This document shows positions 1 to 7,029 of a stretch of DNA of 43,908 nucleotides, one piece after another; the first letter of the stretch is position 1; every line of letters starts with the position of its first letter. The translations under genes were made by a program, and so were the position numbers. Below the pieces are notes generated by a model that saw only the letters and a program-made list of their open reading frames with translations, ran no database searches and was not told where the DNA came from. The stretch spans positions 1 through 43,908 of the forward strand of contig MGRY01000143.1 in NCBI GenBank assembly GCA_001799045.1, read 5' to 3'. This stretch comes from Deltaproteobacteria bacterium RIFCSPLOWO2_02_56_12. GTDB taxonomy: Bacteria; Desulfobacterota; Binatia; UBA9968.

Positions 1-1
1 T

Positions 2-130
2 AAACCGCCTGCGCAGCTTCGTCTCTTGAGTACCGCCGCCGACTGTCTAGCCATTATTGAACTAGCAGTAAACTGGGAAGTAGAAAAGCTTTACGATGTA
101 GAAGGTCTCGGTCCCTTCGACGAGTTCTAA
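2..130 (+). CDS. 3' end of an unidentified protein (cut by window edge)
   Basis: An open frame enters from the left edge and runs 42 codons to TAA at 128-130. The visible C-terminus ends with LYDVEGLGPFDEF and is mixed hydrophobic and acidic, with no motif I recognise. The zeta-like remnant starts 45 bp downstream on the same strand, so it could be part of the same small locus, but that is only position. Without the N-terminus no function can be given; even its being coding rests on the open frame and ordinary amino-acid composition. Confidence 0.4.
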   Translation, partial: KPPAQLRLLSTAADCLAIIELAVNWEVEKLYDVEGLGPFDEF

Positions 131-174
131 ATGAATGTGAAGAAAAAGGGGATAAGTCCAATTTTCGTTGACAA

Positions 175-282
175 ATGGCCAGTGAGAAGAAGATCGTTAT
201 AATCGCAGGGCCGGACGGGGCTGGAAAGACTACTTTCGCTGTCGAGTTCCTGCCGCGCGAGGCCGACTGCCCTAGAGAAATG
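175..282 (+). pseudogene. Zeta-toxin-like kinase, N-terminal remnant
   Basis: The first ~35 codons read as the start of a zeta-toxin-family P-loop kinase: a short basic start, a hydrophobic beta strand (IVIIAG), a Walker A motif GPDGAGKTT near residues 12-20, then FAVEFLPREADCP, the usual continuation in this family. Full proteins are about 190-200 residues. Here the similarity stops near residue 35, and the frame continues with unrelated Lys/Thr/Ser-rich codons to a stop at 367-369. The substrate-binding Asp/Arg and the rest of the fold are gone, so the product cannot be active. Family proteins phosphorylate UDP-N-acetylglucosamine or related nucleotide sugars. Likely a deletion scar; see the methyltransferase-like tail at 300-386. 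Confidence 0.6.
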
Positions 283-299
283 CGGATAAGTCCCATTAA

Positions 300-386
300 G
301 CGGTTGACCACCCGAAAACAGCCAAAATCGCCATCAAAGTCATCAACCACTACGGCGATGAAGTTTTGAAGGTGTACGAGGTCTGA
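300..386 (+). pseudogene. C-terminal tail resembling a DNA methyltransferase
   Basis: In a different frame from the zeta remnant, 28 codons starting directly after an in-frame stop (297-299) end at TGA 384-386. They encode a tail finishing with KIAIKVINHYGDEVLKVYEV. The alternating pattern I(A/V)KV(V/I)xxxGDEVxKVxEV resembles the extreme C-terminus of adenine-specific DNA methyltransferases of restriction-modification type, from memory of that family; no catalytic motif is present to confirm it. If right, a deletion joined the 5' end of a zeta gene to the 3' end of a methyltransferase gene. It could also be a chance open frame. Confidence 0.4.
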
Positions 387-418
387 GTTAAAGCCCGTGA
401 CATGGAGACAATGCCCTG

Positions 419-679
419 ATGCCAGAGATTAGCCGCTTCTTCGGGATCGTGATTCGAATCTTCTTTAACGACCACGCCCCGCCGCATTTTCATGCGGTTT
501 ATGGCGGAGACGAGGCGCTGATTGAAATCGAGTCGCTTACCGTCTACCGGGGTGAACTCCCGCAGCGGGCGCTGGCTATGGTGCTGGAGTGGGCTGCGCT
601 GCACCGGCAAGAGTTGCGACGCGACTGGGATCTCGCCCGGCGCGGTAGGCCCCCTGAGCCTATTGCCCCCCTAGAGTAA
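419..679 (+). CDS. DUF4160 family protein
   Basis: This 86-residue protein matches DUF4160 from its start: PEISRFFGIVIRIFFNDHAPPHFHA with the family hallmark HxPPHFHA near residues 19-26, then YGG(D/E)EALIEIES and a C-terminal helix with W and R/E residues (LEWAALHRQELRRDW). Its biochemical role is unknown. It ends 1 bp before the DUF2442 gene, a pairing that recurs in bacterial genomes and has been suggested to be toxin-antitoxin-like. The ATG at 419 is preceded by GGAGAC about 10 bp upstream. It lies among degraded defence or plasmid-stability fragments, consistent with accessory DNA. Confidence 0.85.
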   Translation: MPEISRFFGIVIRIFFNDHAPPHFHAVYGGDEALIEIESLTVYRGELPQRALAMVLEWAALHRQELRRDWDLARRGRPPEPIAPLE

Positions 680-680
680 A

Positions 681-983
681 TTGGATAGATTAAAGACACG
701 TATGGGTCTGGTTCGAATTCGCGATGTTGTTCCCCTTGAGGGTTTTCGCCTGCGATTGACGCTGACGGACGGTCGAGTGATCGAGCGAGATGTTGCGTCG
801 CTGCTGGTCGGTCCAATCTTCGAGCCGATCCGCAGTGACCATTCCCTCTTTCTCCAGGTGCGCGCTCAAGCGGGGACGGTCGTTTGGCCTAATGGTGCCG
901 ACCTTTGTCCCGATGTCCTCATTTGGGGTGGTCCGCCCCCTGTAGAAACCTCCATCGATAGGCCGGAAACGGCTCCACGTTAG
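681..983 (+). CDS. DUF2442 family protein
   Basis: The protein matches DUF2442: VRIRDVVPLEGFRLRLTLTDGRVIERDVASLL, then a second half with VWPNGADLCPDVLIW, the usual WPNGxDLxPDxL motif of the family. A TTG at 681 gives 100 residues and follows the DUF4160 stop by 1 bp; an in-frame ATG at 702 would give 93 residues starting MGLVRI, and family members commonly start near there. Function is unknown; the domain pairs with DUF4160 and may form an operon-encoded module. The final ~15 residues (SIDRPETAPR) are beyond the usual domain. Confidence 0.8.
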   Translation: MDRLKTRMGLVRIRDVVPLEGFRLRLTLTDGRVIERDVASLLVGPIFEPIRSDHSLFLQVRAQAGTVVWPNGADLCPDVLIWGGPPPVETSIDRPETAPR

Positions 984-1109
984 CAAAGAGATTCCTTCCT
1001 GAAAGTTGAAGTTTGTTCGCGCGGCCAAAGCCATGGGGGATTTCCAGGGACAGCATACAGCAATTTACAGTAGATATGCGGTGCAGGCAGAATGTGCGAT
1101 TGACGAAAA

Positions 1110-2126
1110 TCAAGCCGCATTGGTCATCTGAACAAGCTGATCGAGTTTTGCCCGGGCCTTACCGGAATCGATCGATTCCGCAGCTAAACGAATCCCCTCA
1201 GCAATAGAGCCGGCCGCTCCGCTGACATAGAGGGCGGCGCCGCTATTGAGCAATACCACGTCTCGCCTGGGCCCCTTTTCCCCCCGCAGGACTCCCCTCA
1301 AGGCATCGGCGCACTGCTCGGGGTTTCCCCCTTGTATCTCTTCCAGGCGACAGCGCTTAAGGCCTACCTCCTCAGGAGTTAGAGTATAATTGCGGATCTC
1401 GCCATTTCGAAGTTCGGAAACTCTGGTCGGCCCTGAGAGAGAGATCTCATCCAACCCTTCGAGCCCATGAACGATCATCGCCCTCACTGTGCCCAAGTTT
1501 TTTAACACCTGGGCGATCAATTCGGTGAGCCCTCCGTCATAGAGACCGGTGAGCTGATGGGTCGCCCCCGCAGGATTGGTCAGTGGACCCAGGAGATTAA
1601 AGATGGTTCTGATGCCGATTTCACGTCTCGGCTGGACGGCATACTTCATCGCCTCGTGAAGCAGCGGCGCGAAGAGAAAACCTATGCCAATTTTCTCTAA
1701 GCACTCCTCGACTTTCTCTTTCGAAGCATCAATCTTGACTCCTAACGCCGCCAACACATCGGCGCTCCCCGACTTGCTGGAAACCGAGCGGTTCCCATGC
1801 TTGGCCACAGTGATCCCCGCGCCCGCCACGACAAAGGCCGACGCGGTTGAGATGTTAATGGTGCCTTTCTGATCCCCTCCTGTGCCAACAATATCGAGCA
1901 CAAGATCGGCTTTGGCCCTGACGCGGCTAACCTTCTCCCTCATGACCCGCGCAGCCCCGGTGATCTCCTGCACCTTCTCTCCTTTCATCCGCAATGCGGT
2001 TAGAAATGACGCCACCTGTAAGGGAGTGGCCTCCCCGGTCATGATCTGATTCATGACGGAGATGGTCTCCTCTTCGGAGAGATCTATCCGATTGACCAGC
2101 TTCTCAATGGCCTCCCGTATGTCCAT
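1110..2126 (-). CDS. trpD: Anthranilate phosphoribosyltransferase
   Basis: TrpD transfers the phosphoribosyl group of PRPP to anthranilate, the second step of tryptophan synthesis from chorismate, in the cytosol. The 338-residue length is typical. The N-terminal helical part carries the usual LTALRMKGE segment; the PRPP/Mg site GTGGD is at residues 81-85, KHGNRSVSSKSGSAD at 109-123, and the LLGPLTNPA loop near 190. It is intact. No other trp genes are adjacent: downstream is the DUF pair on the other strand, and upstream a MITE-like element separates it from the SPOR gene. AGGGAG lies about 9 bp before the ATG. Confidence 0.97.
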   Translation of the reverse strand: MDIREAIEKLVNRIDLSEEETISVMNQIMTGEATPLQVASFLTALRMKGEKVQEITGAARVMREKVSRVRAKADLVLDIVGTGGDQKGTINISTASAFVVAGAGITVAKHGNRSVSSKSGSADVLAALGVKIDASKEKVEECLEKIGIGFLFAPLLHEAMKYAVQPRREIGIRTIFNLLGPLTNPAGATHQLTGLYDGGLTELIAQVLKNLGTVRAMIVHGLEGLDEISLSGPTRVSELRNGEIRNYTLTPEEVGLKRCRLEEIQGGNPEQCADALRGVLRGEKGPRRDVVLLNSGAALYVSGAAGSIAEGIRLAAESIDSGKARAKLDQLVQMTNAA

Positions 2127-2155
2127 AAATTGACTCCCTGGTTACCCGGATGCGA

Positions 2156-2314
2156 GTTATTAATACAAACGCATTAAGTCATGTTACATTATCGTCGATC
2201 CAGCGTGAGATGCTTCACTGCGTTCAGCATGACAAAAAGAGTGTCATTCTGAGCGAGAGCGAAGAATCTCATTCTTTTCAATGTCACTCTGTTTATTTCG
2301 TTTGTATTAGTAAC
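2156..2314. mobile_element. MITE/REP-like element with 16-bp terminal inverted repeats
   Basis: A 159-bp non-coding element lies between trpD and the SPOR gene. Its ends are 16-bp inverted repeats (GTTATTAATACAAACG at 2156-2171 and its complement at 2299-2314, 15 of 16 pairs). Inside, GAGATGCTTCACTGCG at 2206-2221 onward and the complementary GTCATTCTGAGCGAGAGCG arm to about 2270 form a second, imperfect fold-back of about 25 bp. The inner motif TCATTCTGAGCGA..GCGAAGAATCT is one I recall as an abundant dispersed repeat in many bacterial genomes. No transposase is encoded. It ends 3 bp from the SPOR stop codon. No clear target duplication is visible. Confidence 0.65.
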
Positions 2315-2317
2315 CAA

Positions 2318-3082
2318 TTATCGACTCGTGGTGATCGACTTCGTGAAGTTTTCCTTTGCCTTTAACTTTTCTTGCAGCGCTTTAGCCTCTTCCTGCGTCC
2401 CCAGGCGGCCCACGCGCACACGGTACCAGGTGCGCCCTTTGATGCTTGTAGGCAGCACATAGGCATCATACCCCTTATCCTTGAGTTTCTTGGCCAGGCT
2501 CTTCGCATCCCGCTCGAGTGGATAGGCATTGACCTGTACGGCCCATGCCTTCTCTCGCGTCTCGGCCTTGGCCTTCGATCCTTCTGCCCCTGGAGTTTTC
2601 TGGAGCGGCGAGACTTTTTTTGCCTCCGCCGCCGGCGCGCTTTTCTCTGCTACCGCCTTCTCCTGGACTTTCTCTACTGTCTTAACTTTCTCCACGGCCG
2701 CGGCTTTTTGCTCCTGGACAGGCGGCTTTGTCTCCTTGCTCGCCGATTTTGCCGCTTTCTCTGCCGGTTTGATCTCCTTGGTCGCCTCCACGCGCGTAGC
2801 CGCCGCACCGGCCGGGGCCTTCGCCAAGGTATCATAGAAAGTCATTTCCTCTTTGCCTGGAGCGCCGGGCGTCGCTGATCCCTGGGACAAAGGCTGGACA
2901 GGAATCTTAATCAACGGCTCCTCTTTCTTAAGAAGCTTTCTCTCTTCAATCCCCTGCCCTATCAGGATACCCAGCAAGAAAACGACGGTCGAGGTAATCG
3001 TAATCCCCACCGCAAGGACAAGCAGTTGCCCGCGCGTCCAATAATAGAGGCCTTGGCCTCTTCCTTTGCGATTTTCCGCCAT
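2318..3082 (-). CDS. SPOR-domain inner-membrane protein
   Basis: This 254-residue protein is a bitopic membrane protein likely acting at the cell division septum, where SPOR domains bind denuded peptidoglycan. A basic N-terminus (1-18) precedes one transmembrane segment at about 20-42. A long linker (about 45-178) is rich in Ala, Lys, Glu and Pro. The C-terminal SPOR domain runs from about 179 to 250 (WAVQVNAYPLERDAKSLAKKLKDKG..., then WYRVRVGRLGTQEEAKALQEKL). It follows argS by 3 bp in the same direction, an argS-SPOR pairing I associate with Deltaproteobacteria. GAGG lies about 9 bp before the ATG. Its stop codon lies 3 bp from a MITE-like element. Confidence 0.88.
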   Translation of the reverse strand: MAENRKGRGQGLYYWTRGQLLVLAVGITITSTVVFLLGILIGQGIEERKLLKKEEPLIKIPVQPLSQGSATPGAPGKEEMTFYDTLAKAPAGAAATRVEATKEIKPAEKAAKSASKETKPPVQEQKAAAVEKVKTVEKVQEKAVAEKSAPAAEAKKVSPLQKTPGAEGSKAKAETREKAWAVQVNAYPLERDAKSLAKKLKDKGYDAYVLPTSIKGRTWYRVRVGRLGTQEEAKALQEKLKAKENFTKSITTSR

Positions 3083-3085
3083 AAA

Positions 3086-4786
3086 TTATTGCCTCAGAGC
3101 GATTGTCTGCTCATTTCTGGCGGCCATCTTTGAGGGCGCCTGTATCCCCAACAGGAGCAATCCCTTACGGATAATTTTCTGCACATTGCGCACAAGCAGG
3201 AGGCGCGCTCGAGTCAGGGCGAGATCATCCGAGATCACCCGGAAGCGGTTGTAATAACGATGGAAATCTCCCGCCAGCTCAAGGAGGTAGAAAATCACCC
3301 TGTGCGGCTCCAATTCCTTGACGCTCTCCTCCACAACCTCGGGAAATTGGACTATTCGTTTGATGAGATCCGTCTCTTCCGCAAGCACCAGCCGCTCGAT
3401 CTCGACATCCCGCAGCGTCAAATCCTCCACCCGGAGCCCCCCCTGACGAGCCTGCTCGAAGATGCTGGCGATACGGGCATGGGCGTATTGGACATAAAAA
3501 ACCGGATTCTCGCTTGACTCCTTTTTGGCCAGTTCCAGATCGAAATCCAAATGGCTGTCCGACCTTCGCATGAGGAAAAAAAACCTCGCCGCATCCCTTC
3601 CTACCTCCTCCAACACCTCGCGCAAGGAGACGAATTCTCCCATGCGCTTTCCCATTCGAACCGGCTCGCCGCCCCGCGTGAGGTGCACCATCTGGACCAA
3701 AACGACCTGGAGGAGATCGGGATCATACCCGAGAGCTCTTATCGCAGCCTTGAGGCGAGGCACATAGCCGTGATGGTCCGCACCCCAGATATTGACCAGC
3801 TTCCTATAGCCGCGCTCGTATTTGTTTCGATGGTAGGCAATGTCGCTGGCGAAGTAAGTAAGCTCGCCATCGCTCTTGACCACCGTTCGGTCCTTTTCGT
3901 CTCCATAAGCGGTCGCCTTAAACCACTGCGCCCCTTCTTCGGAGTATATCAATCCACGAGAGCGCAAAAGCTCGATCGTTTTTTCTACTTCCCCACGTTC
4001 TCTCAGCCCCTTCTCGCTGACATAGGAATCAAAGGTAATGCCGAATTTTTCCAAATCGGCGCGGATCCCGGTGAGCAACGTCTCGCCGCCATAACAACTG
4101 AGAAAATCCACCGCCGTTTCCCTCTCCTCCGATAGAAATCTTTTTCCCCAGCGCTGGTTGATCCCTGCTGCCAGATCCTTGACGTAGTCTCCCCGGTACC
4201 CTTCCTCAGGAAAGTCCGTCTTCTCGCCGTAAAGCTCCCGGTAGCGCAGGTAGAGAGAGAGCCCTAGTTTCTCCATTTGTCTCCCGGCGTCGTTGACATA
4301 GTACTCCCGCTCTACATCATACCCGACCGCTTCGAGGAGACGCGCCAGGACATCGCCGATCACAGCTACGCGTCCATGTCCCACATGGAGCGGACCGGTG
4401 GGGTTGACGCTGGCAAACTCTACCTGAACTTTTTCTCCGCGACCTAATTCCAATCCGAGCGCCTTTTCGTTCTCGATCTCCTTGAGACGCCGGTAGCAAA
4501 ACTTAGCAGAAAAGGAAAAATTCAGGAAACCTGGGCCGGCAATTTCCATGCGCGCCAATATCCCTTCAGGATCTTCCAGGTTCTTGAGGATCGCCTCCGC
4601 GATGGCGCGCGGGGATTTTCTCTGCTGCTTAGCCCAAATCAGGGCCACGTTAGTGGCCAAGTCGCCAAATTCTTTCTGCTTGGGGGGCTCAAGAAGCAAA
4701 GGGGGGAGGTCTGTTGTATTCAGCTCTCCCCCCTTTGCCGTTTTTTCAATGGCTTGAGCTAACAGATCCCTAAGGTGACTTTTCAT
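3086..4786 (-). CDS. argS: Arginine-tRNA ligase
   Basis: ArgRS, a class I aminoacyl-tRNA synthetase, charges tRNA-Arg with arginine using ATP. I start it at the ATG at 4786 (MKSHLRDLL), giving 566 residues, because homologues begin here and AAGGGAGAG precedes it; an upstream ATG at 4858 would add 24 non-conserved residues. The N-terminal Add-1-like domain occupies about 1-115, the HIGH-type motif is HVGH at 134-137, YYVNDAGRQM follows at 162-171, and MGKRMG at 378-383 stands at the KMSKS position. The C-terminal DALR anticodon-binding domain is about 450-566. A sigma-70-like promoter lies ~117 bp upstream. Confidence 0.97.
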   Translation of the reverse strand: MKSHLRDLLAQAIEKTAKGGELNTTDLPPLLLEPPKQKEFGDLATNVALIWAKQQRKSPRAIAEAILKNLEDPEGILARMEIAGPGFLNFSFSAKFCYRRLKEIENEKALGLELGRGEKVQVEFASVNPTGPLHVGHGRVAVIGDVLARLLEAVGYDVEREYYVNDAGRQMEKLGLSLYLRYRELYGEKTDFPEEGYRGDYVKDLAAGINQRWGKRFLSEERETAVDFLSCYGGETLLTGIRADLEKFGITFDSYVSEKGLRERGEVEKTIELLRSRGLIYSEEGAQWFKATAYGDEKDRTVVKSDGELTYFASDIAYHRNKYERGYRKLVNIWGADHHGYVPRLKAAIRALGYDPDLLQVVLVQMVHLTRGGEPVRMGKRMGEFVSLREVLEEVGRDAARFFFLMRRSDSHLDFDLELAKKESSENPVFYVQYAHARIASIFEQARQGGLRVEDLTLRDVEIERLVLAEETDLIKRIVQFPEVVEESVKELEPHRVIFYLLELAGDFHRYYNRFRVISDDLALTRARLLLVRNVQKIIRKGLLLLGIQAPSKMAARNEQTIALRQ

Positions 4787-4902
4787 CTCTCCCTTGAACC
4801 ATCCCTCACTGCTCCAGGCGGCCAGGCCACCGGCAAACATGAGGCCAGGCCCGGTCACACCTAACGCTTACATTTATCCGACCATAGATCATAAGATCGC
4901 TA

Positions 4903-4932
4903 TTTATAACGCCTTTTTAGTCTCAAAGTCAA
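4903..4932 (-). promoter_or_regulatory. Putative sigma-70 promoter of argS-SPOR operon
   Basis: On the minus strand TTGACT (4932-4927) and TATAAA (4908-4903) are separated by 18 bp. Each hexamer matches the sigma-70 consensus at five of six positions. It sits in the spacer between the dehydrogenase stop codon (4970) and argS, giving a leader of about 110 bases. No terminator-like hairpin lies between it and argS. Confidence 0.6.
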
Positions 4933-4969
4933 GCTGGCTAGATATGGTTCGTTGGCAATTTTCACCCTC

Positions 4970-5851
4970 TCATCCTTTCTTTTGCCCCGAGATTAACGCA
5001 TAAACATGATAGGCGATGCCGGTAGCCTCGTAACCATCCAGACCATTCGCCTGGGCAATGGAAAAGAGCTGGTAGGCCAACGCGCTAAAGGGAACCGGCA
5101 CCTCCATCTCCCTGGCCATCTCCAATCCGAAACCGACATCCTTGGGCATCCAGGACTTGCGCGGTTTGAACTTACGACTCACCAGAGTCTCGCATACCCG
5201 CTCCACCGACTCGGAATGGTTCTGCGAGTTACGCAACACTGTATGAACAGTCTCCTCCGAGACCCCGCCCTTCTTAAGCCAGGTAAAGATCTCCGCCAGG
5301 CCCATGTGCTGAATGGCCCCAAACATGGCCATAGCGTTTTTGACCAGCTTGGCGTTTCCCAGCTCTCCCACATGGACAATCTTCTTTCCCATGGCCTGAA
5401 AAACCGGCAGGTGTTGATCGAATAGCTCCTTAGGACCGGAGACCCAGAGGGAAAGAGTCCCCGCTGCCGCCTGCTCCTCGACCCCACCGGCTGAGGCGTC
5501 CATCACCTTCCAGCCTTTTTTTTGCAACTCCTGGTGGACACCCAAGATCGTTTTCTTGTCGATGCTGCTGCAATCGATCCAAATCTTTGCCCCCGAACTC
5601 GCCTCATGCAAACCGCCTTTGCCTAGTCCAACCTCCTTCACCGCCTCATTGTAGGGAAGCATGGAAAGCACCAGCTCCGATGCCTCGGCCACGGCCTTTG
5701 GAGACGCTTTAAACTCGGCTCCCTGGCTCTCCAGATTACGCGCGACTTCCCGTCTGATATCATTGACGACCAAACGATACCCCGCCTTGATCAGATTGGC
5801 CGCCATCCCGCTGCCCATTCCCCCAGTGCCGATAAAACCTAAAGTCTTCAT
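4970..5851 (-). CDS. NAD(P)-dependent beta-hydroxyacid dehydrogenase (HIBADH family)
   Basis: This 293-residue protein belongs to the 3-hydroxyisobutyrate/6-phosphogluconate dehydrogenase superfamily, which oxidises beta-hydroxyacids with NAD(P). The Rossmann motif GFIGTGGMGSGMAANL starts at residue 5; Asn30-Asp31 at the end of beta-2 leaves cofactor preference open. The catalytic Lys is K168 with N172 (GNAKLVKN). The substrate loop normally DAPVSGG reads DASAGGV at 118-124, so the usual Ser position is altered and the substrate cannot be named. GGAGGGG precedes the ATG. It is divergent from the secreted binding-protein gene and upstream of argS on the same strand. The specific function is unknown. 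Confidence 0.88.
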   Translation of the reverse strand: MKTLGFIGTGGMGSGMAANLIKAGYRLVVNDIRREVARNLESQGAEFKASPKAVAEASELVLSMLPYNEAVKEVGLGKGGLHEASSGAKIWIDCSSIDKKTILGVHQELQKKGWKVMDASAGGVEEQAAAGTLSLWVSGPKELFDQHLPVFQAMGKKIVHVGELGNAKLVKNAMAMFGAIQHMGLAEIFTWLKKGGVSEETVHTVLRNSQNHSESVERVCETLVSRKFKPRKSWMPKDVGFGLEMAREMEVPVPFSALAYQLFSIAQANGLDGYEATGIAYHVYALISGQKKG

Positions 5852-5922
5852 ATTCCCCTCCGACGTTTATTTTAATCGACCGCTCTTATATACCGCAATC
5901 CCGTGGTAAAATGGTAGTCATG

Positions 5923-5952
5923 TTGAAATAGCATAGGGAACTCGTGTATATG
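5923..5952 (+). promoter_or_regulatory. Possible promoter of the binding-protein gene
   Basis: TTGAAA (5923-5928) and TATATG (5947-5952) are 18 bp apart on the plus strand, 25 bp before the ATG at 5977, in the 125-bp divergent spacer. The -35 matches consensus at five positions, the -10 at four. The ribosome-binding site AAAGGAGAG lies just before the start. Sequence match only. Confidence 0.35.
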
Positions 5953-5976
5953 CCGCTATAGAGAAAGGAGAGAATC

Positions 5977-6987
5977 ATGTCAAAACGATGGCTGTCTGTA
6001 TTACCCGTGTTTCTGACCCTTCTGCTATTTTCCGCCACATCATCTGCGCAGGAAATCAAGGCGATCGAAGAGGGGGCCAAAAAAGAAGGAAGGCTTAACC
6101 TCTATGGGTCGATGCGCGAGGACGAGGCCAAACCCGTCTTGGACACTTTTGAAAAGAAATATCCCGGGGTCAAGATAGATTATTTCCGCTCCAGCGATGA
6201 AAAGCTTGCGAGCAGAATCCTCGCCGAGGCCAAGGCAAAGACGTACAACTTCGACGCCCTGATATCCTCCGGTTCCTGGGATGTAAAAAACCTCGGAATG
6301 ACGCTCAAGTGGTCCCCACCCTCAGCCTCAGGGATCAACCCGGATCTTTTGGACCCGGACGGGATGGGCACCCCGGTCTACATCAACACCAATGTCATGC
6401 AATACAACACCCGGCTGGTCGCCAAGGCTGACGTGCCCAAAAGCTATGAGGATCTGACTCACCCCAAATGGAAGGGGAAACTTTGCCTGGAGGATTCTGA
6501 TTTTGAGTGGTTTGTCGGCCTTCAGGCCTCCATGGGAAAAGAAAAGGCCCTCGATCTATTCAAGCGCATCGCCGCCAATCAACCTGCGATCCGAAACGGG
6601 CATGGATTGCTCTCGGACCTGGTCTCTGCCGGCGAGTGCCCTGTCGCCGTCAGTAATTACGGCAATCAGGTGGCCAGGGCGCAGAAAAAAGGAGCGCCTA
6701 CGGACTTTGTAGCTGTCAATCCGGTCGTGACCCTTGTTGTCCCTGCCGTGGTTTCCAAAAATGGTCCCCATCTCAACGCGGCCAAGCTTTACGTCAACTG
6801 GATCAGCTCCAAGGAGGGGCAAGAGCTTATCGTAAAGAATGGCGGCAGGATTCCGGTTCGCGTGGATGTGGACCCTGACCCGCCCAGGCTGACCAAGGGC
6901 CTTAAACTCCAAGTCTCAAAGCGCTTGGTGGGAAAAGAGCTTAAAGATGTCCAGGCGCTTTATCGCCAGATATGGCAGGGTCGCTAG
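5977..6987 (+). CDS. Fe(3+)-type ABC transporter substrate-binding protein
   Basis: This 336-residue secreted periplasmic binding protein resembles the AfuA/FbpA/PotD-like group. A signal peptide spans about 1-24 (basic MSKR, hydrophobic LLLF core, cleavage after SSA). The mature part has KKEGRLNLYGS, FEKKYPGVKIDYFRSSDEKLASRI, a hinge-region VYINTNVMQYNT, DLTHPKWKGKL and a C-terminal lobe with NWISSKEGQELI, all usual for the family. The ligand may be ferric iron, but many related proteins in environmental bacteria bind organic anions. No permease or ATPase gene is beside it, so its transporter must be elsewhere or it is an orphan. It is convergent with the MmgE/PrpD gene. Confidence 0.88.
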   Translation: MSKRWLSVLPVFLTLLLFSATSSAQEIKAIEEGAKKEGRLNLYGSMREDEAKPVLDTFEKKYPGVKIDYFRSSDEKLASRILAEAKAKTYNFDALISSGSWDVKNLGMTLKWSPPSASGINPDLLDPDGMGTPVYINTNVMQYNTRLVAKADVPKSYEDLTHPKWKGKLCLEDSDFEWFVGLQASMGKEKALDLFKRIAANQPAIRNGHGLLSDLVSAGECPVAVSNYGNQVARAQKKGAPTDFVAVNPVVTLVVPAVVSKNGPHLNAAKLYVNWISSKEGQELIVKNGGRIPVRVDVDPDPPRLTKGLKLQVSKRLVGKELKDVQALYRQIWQGR

Positions 6988-7029
6988 AGCAACTTTCTGT
7001 AGATGGTCTTAAAAGGGAGGCGCTCGATC

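Noticed and set aside
54..350. Minus-strand 98-codon frame across the left-edge remnants
   Set aside because: It spans three plus-strand fragments with recognisable or plausible coding sense, and its product shows no motif.
2372..2878. Plus-strand 168-codon frame opposite the SPOR gene
   Set aside because: Low-complexity Leu/Arg/Phe translation that mirrors the Lys/Ala/Glu-rich linker of the real minus-strand protein.
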